A stretch of DNA of 64,000 bases from Acinetobacter pittii (GCF_034064985.1 NZ_CP139249.1:2666001-2730000); one strand, 5' to 3'; numbered from the stretch's first letter, positions 8,271-17,980 are shown. The notes: generated from the letters alone by a model not told the origin. Numbers and translations are program-made.

Positions 8271-8963
8271 TTAAGCGCTGAGAACATTTCTGAGCGTTTC
8301 ACCTAAAATCACTACACTACTGTGCTCACGCATTAAAGTTTCAGCACGCCCTGCCTGACGATGTACCAATGCATCAAAAATCGAACAATGCTGTAAATGT
8401 GCATAGTGCAAACGACGATATTCAGACAAAGCCTGATTCTGATCATAGGTAATGGCTTGAGCAGAAGCCATCGGCAATTGGTTGTTTTTTGCTAAGGCTT
8501 GTATGAGTGCAACGTTTTGCGCGCCCTCAATAATGGTGTCATGAAAAATGACATTAAAATGATGATAACGTTCTAATTCAGCATCGCCAAACTCGTCTTT
8601 TTCATTAAAGAGTTTTTCAGTTTCTTGAATGCAATCTTGCAGCGTCTTTTTCTGCTCTTCGCTTAAGCCTTGTTCTGCCAAAGTTTTCGCAGCCAACCCT
8701 TCGAGCACACCGCGCACTTCAAGCGCATCATGAACAAGTTGTTCTGAAATTTCACGAACCGTGTAACCACGAGTTGGATTTTTAATGAGGAGGCCTTCTT
8801 GCTCGAGCAAGCGAAAGGCAATACGAACAGGCTGCCTTGAAACACCAAGTAACTCGGCAGTCGGAATTTCGGCAATTCTGGCACCGCCTTCAAATTCCCC
8901 TGAAATAATCATTTTTCTTAGTTTAAGTAAAACTTGTTGTCCTGAAGACATTCGCTGCCACAC
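8271..8963 (-). CDS. vanR: GntR/FCD-family repressor of vanillate genes
   Basis: A 230-residue GntR regulator: N-terminal winged helix (about residues 5-75, with LLGVSRQPVRIAFRLLEQEGL) and an all-helical FCD ligand domain with metal-binding His residues (HHFNVIFHDTI). It is convergent with vanAB, as for the GntR-type VanR described in Acinetobacter. The exact operator before vanA and variants before the sulfatase operon are its likely targets. The start is uncertain: GTG at 8963 or ATG at 8951 (226 residues). Neither has a strong ribosome-binding site. Confidence 0.85.
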   Translation of the reverse strand: MWQRMSSGQQVLLKLRKMIISGEFEGGARIAEIPTAELLGVSRQPVRIAFRLLEQEGLLIKNPTRGYTVREISEQLVHDALEVRGVLEGLAAKTLAEQGLSEEQKKTLQDCIQETEKLFNEKDEFGDAELERYHHFNVIFHDTIIEGAQNVALIQALAKNNQLPMASAQAITYDQNQALSEYRRLHYAHLQHCSIFDALVHRQAGRAETLMREHSSVVILGETLRNVLSA

Positions 8964-9086
8964 ATCACCAAAAACGTCACTTCGATGCTAGCAAGTTCAT
9001 TTGTAAATTGAAATAAATTTTCTGTGTGAATCAGTACTTAAGCATTTCTATTAAGTTTAATAAATTAAATTGCAAACTACCTTTCA

Positions 9087-9542
9087 TCAAAGGTTTTTAA
9101 GATTATTGACCATAATATCGAGATTATTACGGATTAAATAAGCCAAGTTAATATCAATGCCTTCAAGCATTTTTTCTTCAACTTTTAAAACCACTTCATT
9201 ACATTTATTTAGCTTTTCAACACCGCTTTCAGTCAGGGTAATTAAAATACGGCGGCCATGTGTTGGGTCCGGTTTTTTCTCAATCCAGCCATTCACCAGT
9301 AAATCTTGCAAAATTTTGTTGGCAGATTGCGGCTTTATAAAAGAGCGCTCAGCAAGCTTGGCATTGGATAAATTACTTTTTGAAGCTAAAACAGAAAGTG
9401 CAGTAAATTGCGGTAAGGTAATTTCAAGCTCTTTTAAATGTTCTGTTAAATGTTTACTAATAATTCGGTCAACACGAGCAATCATGTAACTTAACTTAGG
9501 CTCATCTTCTACTTTTTTTGGAACTAAATTTGAACGTACCAT
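9087..9542 (-). CDS. hcaR: MarR-family repressor of hydroxycinnamate genes
   Basis: A 151-residue MarR-type winged-helix regulator (recognition region NAKLAERSFIKPQSANKILQDL, wing DPTHGRRILITLTESG). In Acinetobacter baylyi HcaR represses the hca genes and is released by hydroxycinnamoyl-CoA thioesters. The gene lies directly after hcaK and next to hcaABCDE, as expected. The HcaK-HcaR intergenic region holds a long hairpin. Assignment rests on family plus context. Confidence 0.85.
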   Translation of the reverse strand: MVRSNLVPKKVEDEPKLSYMIARVDRIISKHLTEHLKELEITLPQFTALSVLASKSNLSNAKLAERSFIKPQSANKILQDLLVNGWIEKKPDPTHGRRILITLTESGVEKLNKCNEVVLKVEEKMLEGIDINLAYLIRNNLDIMVNNLKNL

Positions 9543-9574
9543 AACCTTTCAATCATCATAAGAAAATCTGTAGT

Positions 9575-9604
9575 GAAAGTATGAGGTTCTAACCCCATAC
9601 TTTC
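9575..9604. other. Intercistronic hairpin between hcaK and hcaR
   Basis: GAAAGTATG pairs with CATACTTTC, and the stem extends inward by two more GC pairs past one mismatch to a six-base loop. No T-run follows in the direction of transcription. It may be an mRNA processing or stability element rather than a terminator. Confidence 0.55.
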
Positions 9605-9612
9605 GTTAAAAC

Positions 9613-10845
9613 TTAGCGAGCACCTGAGCTTTGTACTAAATGTACAGGCTGTTTAGGTTTTTTGACAAGAAGTAATGCAGAGATCGCTGCAATTAAAATC
9701 ACAGGAATACTTGAACCAATCACGATGGTCGAGCTTTGTCCAAGCGAGAGTAAAAAACCAGCCATTAAAGGTCCTGCAAAAGAACCAATACGCCCAATTG
9801 CAACCGCCGCACCAACTCCAGTTCCACGCATTTCGGTTGGATAATACATAGCAGCCAGACCATACAACGCCGATTGTCCACCCACAATGAATAAGCCACA
9901 ACCCACTGCCGAAAGTGCAAGTAAAGCCACGGTTGGAGATATTGCTAAACAGCACAGCGAAAATAAAATGCCGAGATAAATTAATTTAATCACAAAGCTC
10001 ATGCGTAATTTATCAAGTAATACACCCATGAGGATTGAACCTAAAATTCCGCCAACGTTGTAGCCCATCTGTACATAGTTTGCTTGTAGTTTTGATAGGC
10101 CTTGCGCACCCATGAGTAACGGCAACCAGTTCAATAAGAAGTACAACACGACTAATGTGCAGAAAAAACTGACCCAAAGCTGAATCGTCGACATACGACG
10201 CTCTTTCGCAAATAAAACTTCCAAAAATGGCGTCGTTTTTTGCGCTTGAACCTTACGTTGCAGATAGTCATTTGACTCAGGTAAAAAGCGCATAATCAGT
10301 GGGATTAGTAAAATAGGAGCAATGCCACCAATATAGAAAATATGACGCCACTCTGCATCGCCTGCCAACGACATAGCGACAACAGAAGTGAGTAATCCAC
10401 CAAAAGGAATGCCACTATACATAATACTCACTGCGGTGCCTTTGTGCTGGTCAGGTACAGCTTCAGAGGCAAGTGTAATCATCATTGGTAATGCCCCTCC
10501 CATTCCTAAACCTGTACAAAAACGAATGAGTAAGAGCAAACTAAAGTTAGCAGCATAAGCCGTTAGCAAAGACATAATTCCAAAAAGTAAAATACTAAAA
10601 ATTAGAATTTTCTTACGCCCGACAATATCTGCAAATCTACCGCCTAATATCGCACCTGGTAAGGTCCCTAAAATTGCAGCACTAAATGCCCACGCCATCT
10701 GCGCATTGTCTAACATAAACTCAGCCCGCATTCGTGGAGCGGCTACCCCCATTGATTGAAGATCAAACCCTTCAAAAATTGCTATAGCAAAGCACAGTAG
10801 CAACGTGATTTTTGCCCTTGAAGGCTGTCCTGATATTTTTTCCAT
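9613..10845 (-). CDS. hcaK: MFS transporter for hydroxycinnamates
   Basis: A 410-residue, 12-segment aromatic acid:H+ symporter with the family motif EGFDLQSMGVAAP in helix 1, GGRFADIVGRKK in loop 2-3 and PESNDYL after helix 6. It is paralogous to the transporter at 374 but sits divergent from hcaA and immediately before hcaR. That points to uptake of ferulate, p-coumarate or caffeate. An AAAGGA site precedes the ATG at 10845. Family certain, name by context. Confidence 0.85.
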   Translation of the reverse strand: MEKISGQPSRAKITLLLCFAIAIFEGFDLQSMGVAAPRMRAEFMLDNAQMAWAFSAAILGTLPGAILGGRFADIVGRKKILIFSILLFGIMSLLTAYAANFSLLLLIRFCTGLGMGGALPMMITLASEAVPDQHKGTAVSIMYSGIPFGGLLTSVVAMSLAGDAEWRHIFYIGGIAPILLIPLIMRFLPESNDYLQRKVQAQKTTPFLEVLFAKERRMSTIQLWVSFFCTLVVLYFLLNWLPLLMGAQGLSKLQANYVQMGYNVGGILGSILMGVLLDKLRMSFVIKLIYLGILFSLCCLAISPTVALLALSAVGCGLFIVGGQSALYGLAAMYYPTEMRGTGVGAAVAIGRIGSFAGPLMAGFLLSLGQSSTIVIGSSIPVILIAAISALLLVKKPKQPVHLVQSSGAR

Positions 10846-11099
10846 TGTGTTGTCCTTTATTGACTAGTCGTTCCATTTAGCCCTTTGTGTATTGTTGTTT
10901 AAACACATCAAAAATATCAGTTAAACTTACTAAAAAATCAACATATTTTTATATTAAATTAATTTAAAAAATAATTAATACTTAAAATACAACGAATTAA
11001 AAAATATTTATGAAATTTTATAAAAAAGACTTGAATGTAAGTTTAACTGATATTAGATTAAATCCCAGAATAGCTAAAAATCATTCAAGGAGTATGAAG
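10846..11099. promoter_or_regulatory. hcaK/hcaA divergent promoter region
   Basis: A 254-bp, very AT-rich region between the divergent hcaK and hcaA genes, where HcaR should act. A low-complexity inverted repeat (ATTAATT at 10958 and AATTAAT at 10973) is visible, but in such AT-rich sequence I cannot claim it as the operator. Confidence 0.45.
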
Positions 11100-11933
11100 A
11101 TGAGTTATGAAAACCGCTGGGAAACAGTAGATGTTAAAGTTGAAGATGGAATTGCATGGGTCACTCTAAACCGTCCGGAAAAGAAAAATGCCATGAGCCC
11201 AACACTCAATCGCGAAATGATTGATGTGCTAGAAACTCTTGAGCTTGATCAAGATGCACGTGTTTTAGTTTTGACGGGTGCTGGTGACTCTTGGACAGCG
11301 GGTATGGATTTGAAGGAATATTTCCGTGAAGTCGACACTCAGCCTGAAATTTTCCAAGAACGTATTCGCCGCGACTCATGTCGCTGGCAGTGGCAACTTC
11401 TTCGCATGTATTCAAAACCAACAATTGCTATGGTCAACGGCTGGTGCTTTGGAGGCGGTTTCTCACCTTTAGTGGCTTGTGACCTCGCAATTGCAGCAGA
11501 TGAAGCAACTTTCGGTTTATCTGAAATTAACTGGGGTATCCCACCGGGCAACCTTGTAAGTAAAGCAATGGCAGATACCGTAGGTCATCGTGCATCTTTG
11601 TACTACATCATGACGGGTAAAACCTTTGGCGGTAAAGAAGCTGAAACTATGGGCTTGGTAAATAAAAGCGTACCGCTTGCCCAATTAAAAGCAGAAGTGA
11701 CTGAGCTTGCAAATTGCTTACTTGAGAAAAACCCTGTGGTTCTTCGTACCGCTAAAAATGGATTTAAGCGTTGTCGTGAACTCACTTGGGACCAAAACGA
11801 AGACTACTTATATGCCAAGCTTGATCAATGTATCCACCGTGATACAGAAAACGGTCGCCAAGAAGGTTTGAAACAATTTTTAGATGAAAAATCAATTAAA
11901 CCGGGTTTACAGAGTTATAAACGTACTGGTTAA
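11100..11933 (+). CDS. hcaA: Hydroxycinnamoyl-CoA hydratase-lyase
   Basis: A 277-residue crotonase-fold enzyme that hydrates feruloyl- or coumaroyl-CoA and cleaves it to the benzaldehyde and acetyl-CoA. The crotonase opening WVTLNRPEKKNAMS and the oxyanion-hole region VNGWCFGGGFSPLVACDLAIA are clear, as is the catalytic-Glu segment FGLSEINWGIPPG. The start at 11100 follows AAGGAG by 7 bases and gives the usual family length; an ATG at 11010 would add 30 unrelated residues. First gene of the hcaABCDE operon, regulated from the region shared with hcaK. Confidence 0.93.
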   Translation: MSYENRWETVDVKVEDGIAWVTLNRPEKKNAMSPTLNREMIDVLETLELDQDARVLVLTGAGDSWTAGMDLKEYFREVDTQPEIFQERIRRDSCRWQWQLLRMYSKPTIAMVNGWCFGGGFSPLVACDLAIAADEATFGLSEINWGIPPGNLVSKAMADTVGHRASLYYIMTGKTFGGKEAETMGLVNKSVPLAQLKAEVTELANCLLEKNPVVLRTAKNGFKRCRELTWDQNEDYLYAKLDQCIHRDTENGRQEGLKQFLDEKSIKPGLQSYKRTG

Positions 11934-11970
11934 CTTTTGATACTTTAATGGCAATGTAAGGACGCAACCC

Positions 11971-13422
11971 ATGCAAAATGTACAGTTACTTATTCACGGT
12001 CAATCTGTTGATGCATCAAATCAGGCAACTTTTGAGCGTATTAGTCCAATTGATGGAACGGTAGCAACTAAAGCTGCTGCTGCAACATTGGAAGATGTTG
12101 ATCGTGCAATCGATTCGGCACAGCAAGCTTTTAAAGTATGGTCGAAACTCTCGCCTACCGAGCGCCGTTTACGTTTATTAAAAGCAGCCGATTTAATGGA
12201 CCAAAAAACCGAGCAATTCATTCAAACTGGAATGCAAGAAACAGGTTCAACTGCAACATGGTATGGGTTTAACGTTCACCTTGCTGCCAACATGTTACGT
12301 GAAGCAGCAGCAATGACCACACAAATTGACGGGAGTCTGATTCCGTCAGATGTGCCGGGCAATCTTGCGATGGGTGTACGAGTTCCTTGCGGTGTGATTG
12401 TAGGGATCGCACCTTGGAATGCGCCTGTCATTTTGGCAACACGTGCGCTTGCCATGCCTTTGGCTTGTGGCAACACCGTTGTATTAAAAGCATCGGAAGC
12501 CTGCCCAGCAACACATCGTCTGATTGGTGAAGTGTTACATGAAGCAGGTCTTGGTGATGGTGTGGTGAATGTGATTACGCATGCCGCTGAAGATGCACCA
12601 CAAATCGTGGAGCGCTTAGTGTCTCATCCAGCTGTGAAGCGCATTAATTTTACGGGTTCAACCAAAGTCGGAAAAATTATTGCCGAGACTGCTGCTAAAT
12701 ATTTAAAACCTGTTTTACTCGAACTCGGTGGTAAGGCCCCTGTCGTGGTTTTAAATGAAGCTGACATTAATGAAGCCGTAAATGCAGTCGCTTTTGGAGC
12801 GTTCTTTAATCAGGGTCAAATCTGTATGTCGACCGAACGTGTTTTGGTTCAAGACAATATTGCTGACCAGTTTATTGAGAAGCTGATTGAGAAAACCCGC
12901 TCTATTCGGGCAGGTAATCCGACTTCAAAAGACAATGTACTCGGTGTTTTAGAAAGTCGACGTGCTGCAAACCGCATTCAGCATTTACTGGAAGATGCAC
13001 AAAGCAAAGGTGCTGACTTACCTTTAGGTATTCATATTGAAGACACCACCATGCAACCGACGCTGGTGCTCAATATTAAACCTGACATGCTGCTTTACCG
13101 TGAAGAATCATTTGGACCTGTATGCACAGTTCAACGCTTTTCAAGCATTGAAGAAGGTGTAGCACTGGCAAATGACAGCGAGTTTGGTCTGTCTTCGGCA
13201 GTGTTTAGCCAGAATATTTCACAAGCATTAGAAGTCGCTCAACAGATTGATTCGGGTATTTGTCACATTAACGGCGCAACCGTACATGATGAAGCGCAAA
13301 TGCCATTTGGCGGAACAAAATCGAGTGGTTACGGTCGTTTTGGTAGTAAAGTCTCTGTTGCCGAATTTACCGAACTACGCTGGATCACCATTCAAACCCA
13401 ATCACGTCATTACCCGATTTAG
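11971..13422 (+). CDS. hcaB: Benzaldehyde (vanillin-type) dehydrogenase
   Basis: A 483-residue NAD(P)-dependent aldehyde dehydrogenase that oxidises vanillin, protocatechualdehyde or 4-hydroxybenzaldehyde to the acid. PWNAP and the general-base motif LELGGKAPVVV are present, and the catalytic Cys is in NQGQICMSTER. It follows hcaA by 37 bp with an AAGGA site and takes the aldehyde product of HcaA. The vanillate it produces from ferulate is the substrate of vanAB nearby. The aldehyde dehydrogenase class is certain; the substrate comes from context. Confidence 0.9.
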   Translation: MQNVQLLIHGQSVDASNQATFERISPIDGTVATKAAAATLEDVDRAIDSAQQAFKVWSKLSPTERRLRLLKAADLMDQKTEQFIQTGMQETGSTATWYGFNVHLAANMLREAAAMTTQIDGSLIPSDVPGNLAMGVRVPCGVIVGIAPWNAPVILATRALAMPLACGNTVVLKASEACPATHRLIGEVLHEAGLGDGVVNVITHAAEDAPQIVERLVSHPAVKRINFTGSTKVGKIIAETAAKYLKPVLLELGGKAPVVVLNEADINEAVNAVAFGAFFNQGQICMSTERVLVQDNIADQFIEKLIEKTRSIRAGNPTSKDNVLGVLESRRAANRIQHLLEDAQSKGADLPLGIHIEDTTMQPTLVLNIKPDMLLYREESFGPVCTVQRFSSIEEGVALANDSEFGLSSAVFSQNISQALEVAQQIDSGICHINGATVHDEAQMPFGGTKSSGYGRFGSKVSVAEFTELRWITIQTQSRHYPI

Positions 13423-13478
13423 TCAGGGTAATGCGGACACAAACATATTAAATAAAAATTGCATGATGCAAAAAAAAT

Positions 13479-13498
13479 AAAGCGCAGTGATGCGCTTT
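13479..13498 (+). other. Intercistronic hairpin hcaB/hcaC with a GNRA-type loop
   Basis: AAAGCGCA pairs perfectly with TGCGCTTT around the tetraloop GTGA. No T-run follows on the plus strand; on the minus strand a T-rich run follows, so it might stop antisense transcription. It ends only 4 bases before the hcaC ribosome-binding site and could influence its translation. Confidence 0.65.
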
Positions 13499-13514
13499 CC
13501 ATGGAGTGAAAGAA

Positions 13515-15392
13515 ATGCAAATGAATGCCACTCAATCACAAGACCGTGAACGGTTCGTAAAATTAGGGCAACATGATATTCATTATCACCATAAAGATGA
13601 CACGCTCTATATCAGCCCAAAAGAGCAATTAAAACCGTATCCACAAAAACTGACAGATCGGTTAATTCATTTTGCACAAACCAAACCCGACCATATTTTT
13701 GCAGCAAAACGCAATGCTCAAGGCGAATGGGTCAAACTGAGTTATGCAGAAGTTCTACAACGCGCATGGCACATTGCTCAAGCTTTGCATGACCGTAATT
13801 TAAGTCAAGAAAGACCACTCGTCATTTTAAGTGGCAATGATCTTGAGCATTTAACACTCTCTATGGGTGCCATGCTGGCGGGTGTGCCTTTCTCTGCTAT
13901 TTCCCCTGCCTACTCTCTGATTTCTCAAGACTTTGGCAAACTCAAACATGTGTTTGAAGTGCTCACACCTGGTATGGTCTATGCCAGCGATGGACAAGCC
14001 TTTGCTAAAGCCATTCAAGCATGTATTACACCTGATATTGAAGTGGTGACCAATAAAGGGATTGTGGGCGATCAGATCTGCACATCTTTTCAGTCGCTAT
14101 TAGATACGCCAGTTTCAAATGTTCAAGAGTTTTACCAAACCCTTGATGAAAACCAGATTGCCAAATTCTTATTTACATCAGGTTCAACCAAATTGCCTAA
14201 AGCTGTACCGACCACGCATTTAATGTTGTGTGTTAATCAGCAAATGCTATTGCAGACTTTCCCTGAGTTTGAAGAAACGCCGCCTGTCCTACTCGACTGG
14301 CTGTCTTGGCACCACACATTTGGCGGTAGTCACAATGTCGGCATCGCACTCTATAACGGTGGTACCATTTACATTGATGATGGCAAACCCGTTGCAGGAA
14401 AATTTGACGAAACCATTCGTAATCTCAAAGAAATTTCTCCAACAGTTTATTTAAATGTGCCAAAAGGTTGGGAAGAACTCACCGAAGCATTAGAAAAAGA
14501 TGAAGAACTAAGAGACCGCTTTTTTGCCAAAGTTAAAATTTTATTCTTTGCAGGTGCAGCGCTTTCAGAAGCGGGCTGGAATAGACTCGATAAAATTGCT
14601 CAGCAACATTGTGGAGAAAAAATTCGTATCATGAGCGGATTGGGCATGACTGAAACAGCACCATCTTGCGCTTTTACAACTGGCCCACGCGTGATGGCAG
14701 GTTTTATTGGTTACCCTGCTCCGGGATGCGAAATTAAGCTAGTTCCATGTGGTGACAAACTTGAGTTTTGCGTTCGTGGCAAACATGTCATGAAAGGCTA
14801 TTGGCGCTTAAAGGCGGACCAACAAAGTACTATTTTTGATGATGAAGGCTTTTTCCATACAGGCGATGCCGTTCGTTTGGTCGATATCAATGATCCGACT
14901 AAAGGCCTAATGTACGACGGACGAATTGCTGAAGACTTTAAACTCAATACAGGCACTTTTGTGAATGTGGGCACACTACGCAACAAAGTGCTCATTCAAG
15001 GTAATTTACTGGTTCAAGATGTCTGCATTACAGGTTCAAACCTAAATGCGGTTGGCTTTTTGATTTTTCCAAAACTAGATGCTTGTGCTCAATATGCAGG
15101 TCTTAAGCTTGGTGAACATTTTGCAACGGAGATATTACAGCATCCTAAAGTCCAACAATGGTTCCGCCAATTTTTAACGACCTTTAATAAAGATGCGACT
15201 GGCAGTTCAAATACAGTCTCCATGCTTTATTTAATGATCGAACCACCTCAACTCGATGCAGGCGAAGTGACAGATAAAGGCAATCTCAATCAAAGCAGTA
15301 TTACTAAACGTCGTGCAGCTTTAATTGATGAACTTTATCAAAAGCAGACTGATAACCCGCTGATTATACGGGTGCCCACCTTAAAGCAATAA
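13515..15392 (+). CDS. hcaC: Hydroxycinnamate (feruloyl)-CoA ligase
   Basis: A 625-residue AMP-forming acyl-CoA synthetase that activates ferulate, coumarate or caffeate to the CoA thioester, which is also the HcaR inducer. The P-loop-like motif FTSGSTKLPKAVPTTH (about residue 220) and the adenylation motifs MSGLGMTETAP and FHTGDAV are clear. The ATG at 13515 is 8 bases after GGAG; the upstream in-frame GTG at 13506 overlaps that site. The length fits the feruloyl-CoA synthetase subgroup, which is longer than ordinary acyl-CoA synthetases. Confidence 0.9.
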   Translation: MQMNATQSQDRERFVKLGQHDIHYHHKDDTLYISPKEQLKPYPQKLTDRLIHFAQTKPDHIFAAKRNAQGEWVKLSYAEVLQRAWHIAQALHDRNLSQERPLVILSGNDLEHLTLSMGAMLAGVPFSAISPAYSLISQDFGKLKHVFEVLTPGMVYASDGQAFAKAIQACITPDIEVVTNKGIVGDQICTSFQSLLDTPVSNVQEFYQTLDENQIAKFLFTSGSTKLPKAVPTTHLMLCVNQQMLLQTFPEFEETPPVLLDWLSWHHTFGGSHNVGIALYNGGTIYIDDGKPVAGKFDETIRNLKEISPTVYLNVPKGWEELTEALEKDEELRDRFFAKVKILFFAGAALSEAGWNRLDKIAQQHCGEKIRIMSGLGMTETAPSCAFTTGPRVMAGFIGYPAPGCEIKLVPCGDKLEFCVRGKHVMKGYWRLKADQQSTIFDDEGFFHTGDAVRLVDINDPTKGLMYDGRIAEDFKLNTGTFVNVGTLRNKVLIQGNLLVQDVCITGSNLNAVGFLIFPKLDACAQYAGLKLGEHFATEILQHPKVQQWFRQFLTTFNKDATGSSNTVSMLYLMIEPPQLDAGEVTDKGNLNQSSITKRRAALIDELYQKQTDNPLIIRVPTLKQ

Positions 15393-15412
15393 GCAATTGA
15401 AATAAAAAAGGA

Positions 15413-15434
15413 AGCTCAAACTTCGGTTTGGGCT
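15413..15434 (+). other. Intercistronic hairpin hcaC/hcaD with UUCG tetraloop
   Basis: A 9-bp stem (AGCTCAAAC with GTTTGGGCT, one G-U pair) closed by a C(UUCG)G tetraloop, the most stable RNA tetraloop known. No T-run follows. It lies between two genes of one operon. Confidence 0.65.
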
Positions 15435-15466
15435 ACAGCCTCACTTTTGCCTAAAAAAGGTTCAAC

Positions 15467-16606
15467 ATGCCACACGATACAGAATTTGAACTATTTCGGA
15501 ATAGCTATCGCAGGTTCTTAAAAGAACAGGTTGCTCCGTATTACGAACAGTGGGAGCACGATGGTCTTATCCCACGTGATCTATGGCTTCGTCTTGGGGA
15601 AAATGGTTTTTTGTGCGTAGATGTGCCCGAAGAATATGGCGGCTACAGCGCTCCTGTGCACTACTCACTCATGCTGGTTCAAGAAACTGCTCAAGCTGGC
15701 TTTGCATCTTTGGCGGTTGCCATTGGTGGGCAAAATGAGCTGGTTTCCCCTTATCTGCAAAATATTGGAACTGAAGAGCAAAAACGTTATTGGTTACCCA
15801 AAATGGTCACAGGTGAAGTCGTGACTGCAATTGCCATGACAGAGGCCAATGCTGGCTCAGACTTACAAGCCATACGCACTCAAGCGATTTTAGAAAATGA
15901 CCAATATCGTGTGAATGGTTCAAAAACGTTTATATCAAATGGCTTGCATGCCGACCTGATCGTTTTAGTAGCAAAAACTGATCCTCAAGCTAAAGCAAAA
16001 GGCATTTCAATTTTTTTAGTTGATGCTGCTTTAGACGGCGTTAAAAAAGGCCGTTCATTACAAAAAATCGGGCTACATGCTCAAGATACAGCCGAACTAT
16101 TTTTTGATGATGTTTGTGTGCCTGCAACTCAGCGTTTGGGGGAAGAAGGACAAGGCTTTGCTTATTTAATGCAAGAATTACCTCGCGAACGTTTAAGCAT
16201 TTCGATGATGGCTCTGGGGTCAATTTTAGGTGCCATCGAACTGACCAGAGACTATGTATTAGAGCGTAAAGCTTTCGGACAATCTTTAAGCCAAATGCAA
16301 AACACACGCTTCGTGCTCGCAAACGCGCAAATCAAAGCCAAAGCCGCACAAGCTTTTGTAGATCAATGTGCAGCGCTGTATCAACAACACCTGTTAAGCG
16401 TCACTCAAGTGGCTGCACTGAAGTGCTTTATTACCGATGTCCAATGTGAAGTGATTGATCAACTACTTCAGCTTTTTGGTGGCTACGGCTACATGCAGGA
16501 ATACCCGATTTCACGCTTTTTTGTGGATGCGCGGGTACAAAAAATTTATGGGGGAACCAATGAAATTATGAAAGAAATCGTGGCCCGAGAACTGCTCGGA
16601 AAATAA
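15467..16606 (+). CDS. hcaD: Acyl-CoA dehydrogenase of the hca operon
   Basis: A 379-residue FAD-dependent acyl-CoA dehydrogenase. Signature segments AMTEANAGSDLQAI and LFGGYGYMQEYPISRFFVDARVQ are present, and the C-terminal YGGTNEIMKEIVAREL matches the family. In Acinetobacter HcaD is thought to oxidise saturated phenylpropanoyl-CoA (for example dihydroferuloyl-CoA) to the hydroxycinnamoyl-CoA used by HcaA. It starts 74 bp after hcaC. The assignment of substrate relies on operon context. Confidence 0.9.
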   Translation: MPHDTEFELFRNSYRRFLKEQVAPYYEQWEHDGLIPRDLWLRLGENGFLCVDVPEEYGGYSAPVHYSLMLVQETAQAGFASLAVAIGGQNELVSPYLQNIGTEEQKRYWLPKMVTGEVVTAIAMTEANAGSDLQAIRTQAILENDQYRVNGSKTFISNGLHADLIVLVAKTDPQAKAKGISIFLVDAALDGVKKGRSLQKIGLHAQDTAELFFDDVCVPATQRLGEEGQGFAYLMQELPRERLSISMMALGSILGAIELTRDYVLERKAFGQSLSQMQNTRFVLANAQIKAKAAQAFVDQCAALYQQHLLSVTQVAALKCFITDVQCEVIDQLLQLFGGYGYMQEYPISRFFVDARVQKIYGGTNEIMKEIVARELLGK

Positions 16607-16687
16607 TTCGATTTAAAAACTAAATAAGGCAGACACAACAACTATGCCTTGTTGAAAACAAAAAATGTTATTTCAGGAAGAAATGCT

Positions 16688-17938
16688 ATGTCGAAATTAT
16701 GGATGTACTCTACCCTCATGCTCTCAGGATCGGTCTGGGCTGGCAGTTTTATTGATAACAGTTCAGTAGAACTCACCACGCGAAATTTCTATTTTGACCG
16801 CGACTACCAAGAGCAATCTGCTTACCCTGCTGCCAAGGACTGGACACAAGGTTTTATTCTTAAAGCCAATTCAGGTTATACCGAAGGGACTGTCGGTTTT
16901 GGGCTGGATGTGCTTGCAACGGCGGGTTTTAAACTCAATGCTGATGCCGAGCACGGAGGTACAGGAAACTTACCTAGAGATACGCGCACCAATGAACCTG
17001 CTGACTCTTATGGCGAAATTGGGGTCACAGCAAAAGCGAAAATGAGCCAGACCGAGCTACGCATCGGTACGCTCATGCCAATGAACCCTGTTTTAGTAGC
17101 TTCACCCGCGCGTCTACTTCCTCAAACTTATCGAGGAATTTCACTGACCAGTAAAGATATTAAAGACTTCGACTTACAAGCGGCCTACCTCGATAAAGTG
17201 AATCATCGTGATTCGACCAACTATGAAAAAATTAAAATTTCTGGGGTGAATGGAAGATTTAAAGGCGCCGAAACTGATGGACTCTATTATTTAGGTGGAA
17301 ACTATCAGTTTAATCCTGCACTCAAGCTCACCGCTTTTTATATGGATGTTGATGACCTTTATAACCAAACCATGGTCGGCGCACTACATCAACACAAAAT
17401 TAATGACACCACTAATTTTAGCTCGCAATTACGTTACTACCGCAGCCGAGATGACGGGCAAGCAAAAGCAGGCTTAGTCGATAATGACCTCTATCATGCG
17501 CATTTCGAACTCAAACATCAAAACCATAAATTTATTTTTGGGACTTTCCAACATCATGGCGACACCGCGTTCCCGTATTTAACGGGAGGTGAAACGGGTC
17601 TACTCATTGATACATGGCCAGGTGAGTTTTTAAACCCAAAAGAAAAAGCCTATAGCTTCCGTTATGAATATGACTTTAAAGATTATGTGCCGGGTTTACG
17701 TTTTATGACTCGTTACACCACAGGTCACAATATTTATGCACCTAACTTAGGTGGAACCAATCTAAAAGAGCGAGAAACAGACTTTGATTTAGGTTACACC
17801 GTTCAAAGTGGCTGGTTAAAAAATCTAGGGTTACGCGCGCGCTACGCCATTTATGACAACAACATGCTCTCTACAGCCAATATCAAACCTGTAAACGAAA
17901 CCCGTCTCAACATCGACTACACATGGAAATTTAAATAA
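16688..17938 (+). CDS. hcaE: OprD-family porin of the hca operon
   Basis: A 416-residue outer-membrane porin with a signal peptide ending SGSVWA, the strand motif TTRNFYFDRDY and a C-terminal Phe-containing strand. The start at 16688 follows AGGAAG by about 7 bases and gives a proper leader; an in-frame TTG at 16649 would extend it needlessly. It closely resembles the truncated porin at the left edge, so one probably arose by duplication. The likely role is uptake of hydroxycinnamates or their esters. It is followed by a strong terminator. Confidence 0.88.
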   Translation: MSKLWMYSTLMLSGSVWAGSFIDNSSVELTTRNFYFDRDYQEQSAYPAAKDWTQGFILKANSGYTEGTVGFGLDVLATAGFKLNADAEHGGTGNLPRDTRTNEPADSYGEIGVTAKAKMSQTELRIGTLMPMNPVLVASPARLLPQTYRGISLTSKDIKDFDLQAAYLDKVNHRDSTNYEKIKISGVNGRFKGAETDGLYYLGGNYQFNPALKLTAFYMDVDDLYNQTMVGALHQHKINDTTNFSSQLRYYRSRDDGQAKAGLVDNDLYHAHFELKHQNHKFIFGTFQHHGDTAFPYLTGGETGLLIDTWPGEFLNPKEKAYSFRYEYDFKDYVPGLRFMTRYTTGHNIYAPNLGGTNLKERETDFDLGYTVQSGWLKNLGLRARYAIYDNNMLSTANIKPVNETRLNIDYTWKFK

Positions 17939-17946
17939 TTAAAACC

Positions 17947-17980
17947 AGAGGTTCTGTCACACATAGAACCTCTTTTTATT
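17947..17980 (+). terminator. Rho-independent terminator after hcaE
   Basis: AGAGGTTCT pairs perfectly with AGAACCTCT around a 9-base loop and is followed directly by TTTTTATTT. It sits 8 bp after the hcaE stop and 15 bp before the next gene, so it separates hcaABCDE from the downstream genes, at least partly. Confidence 0.85.
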
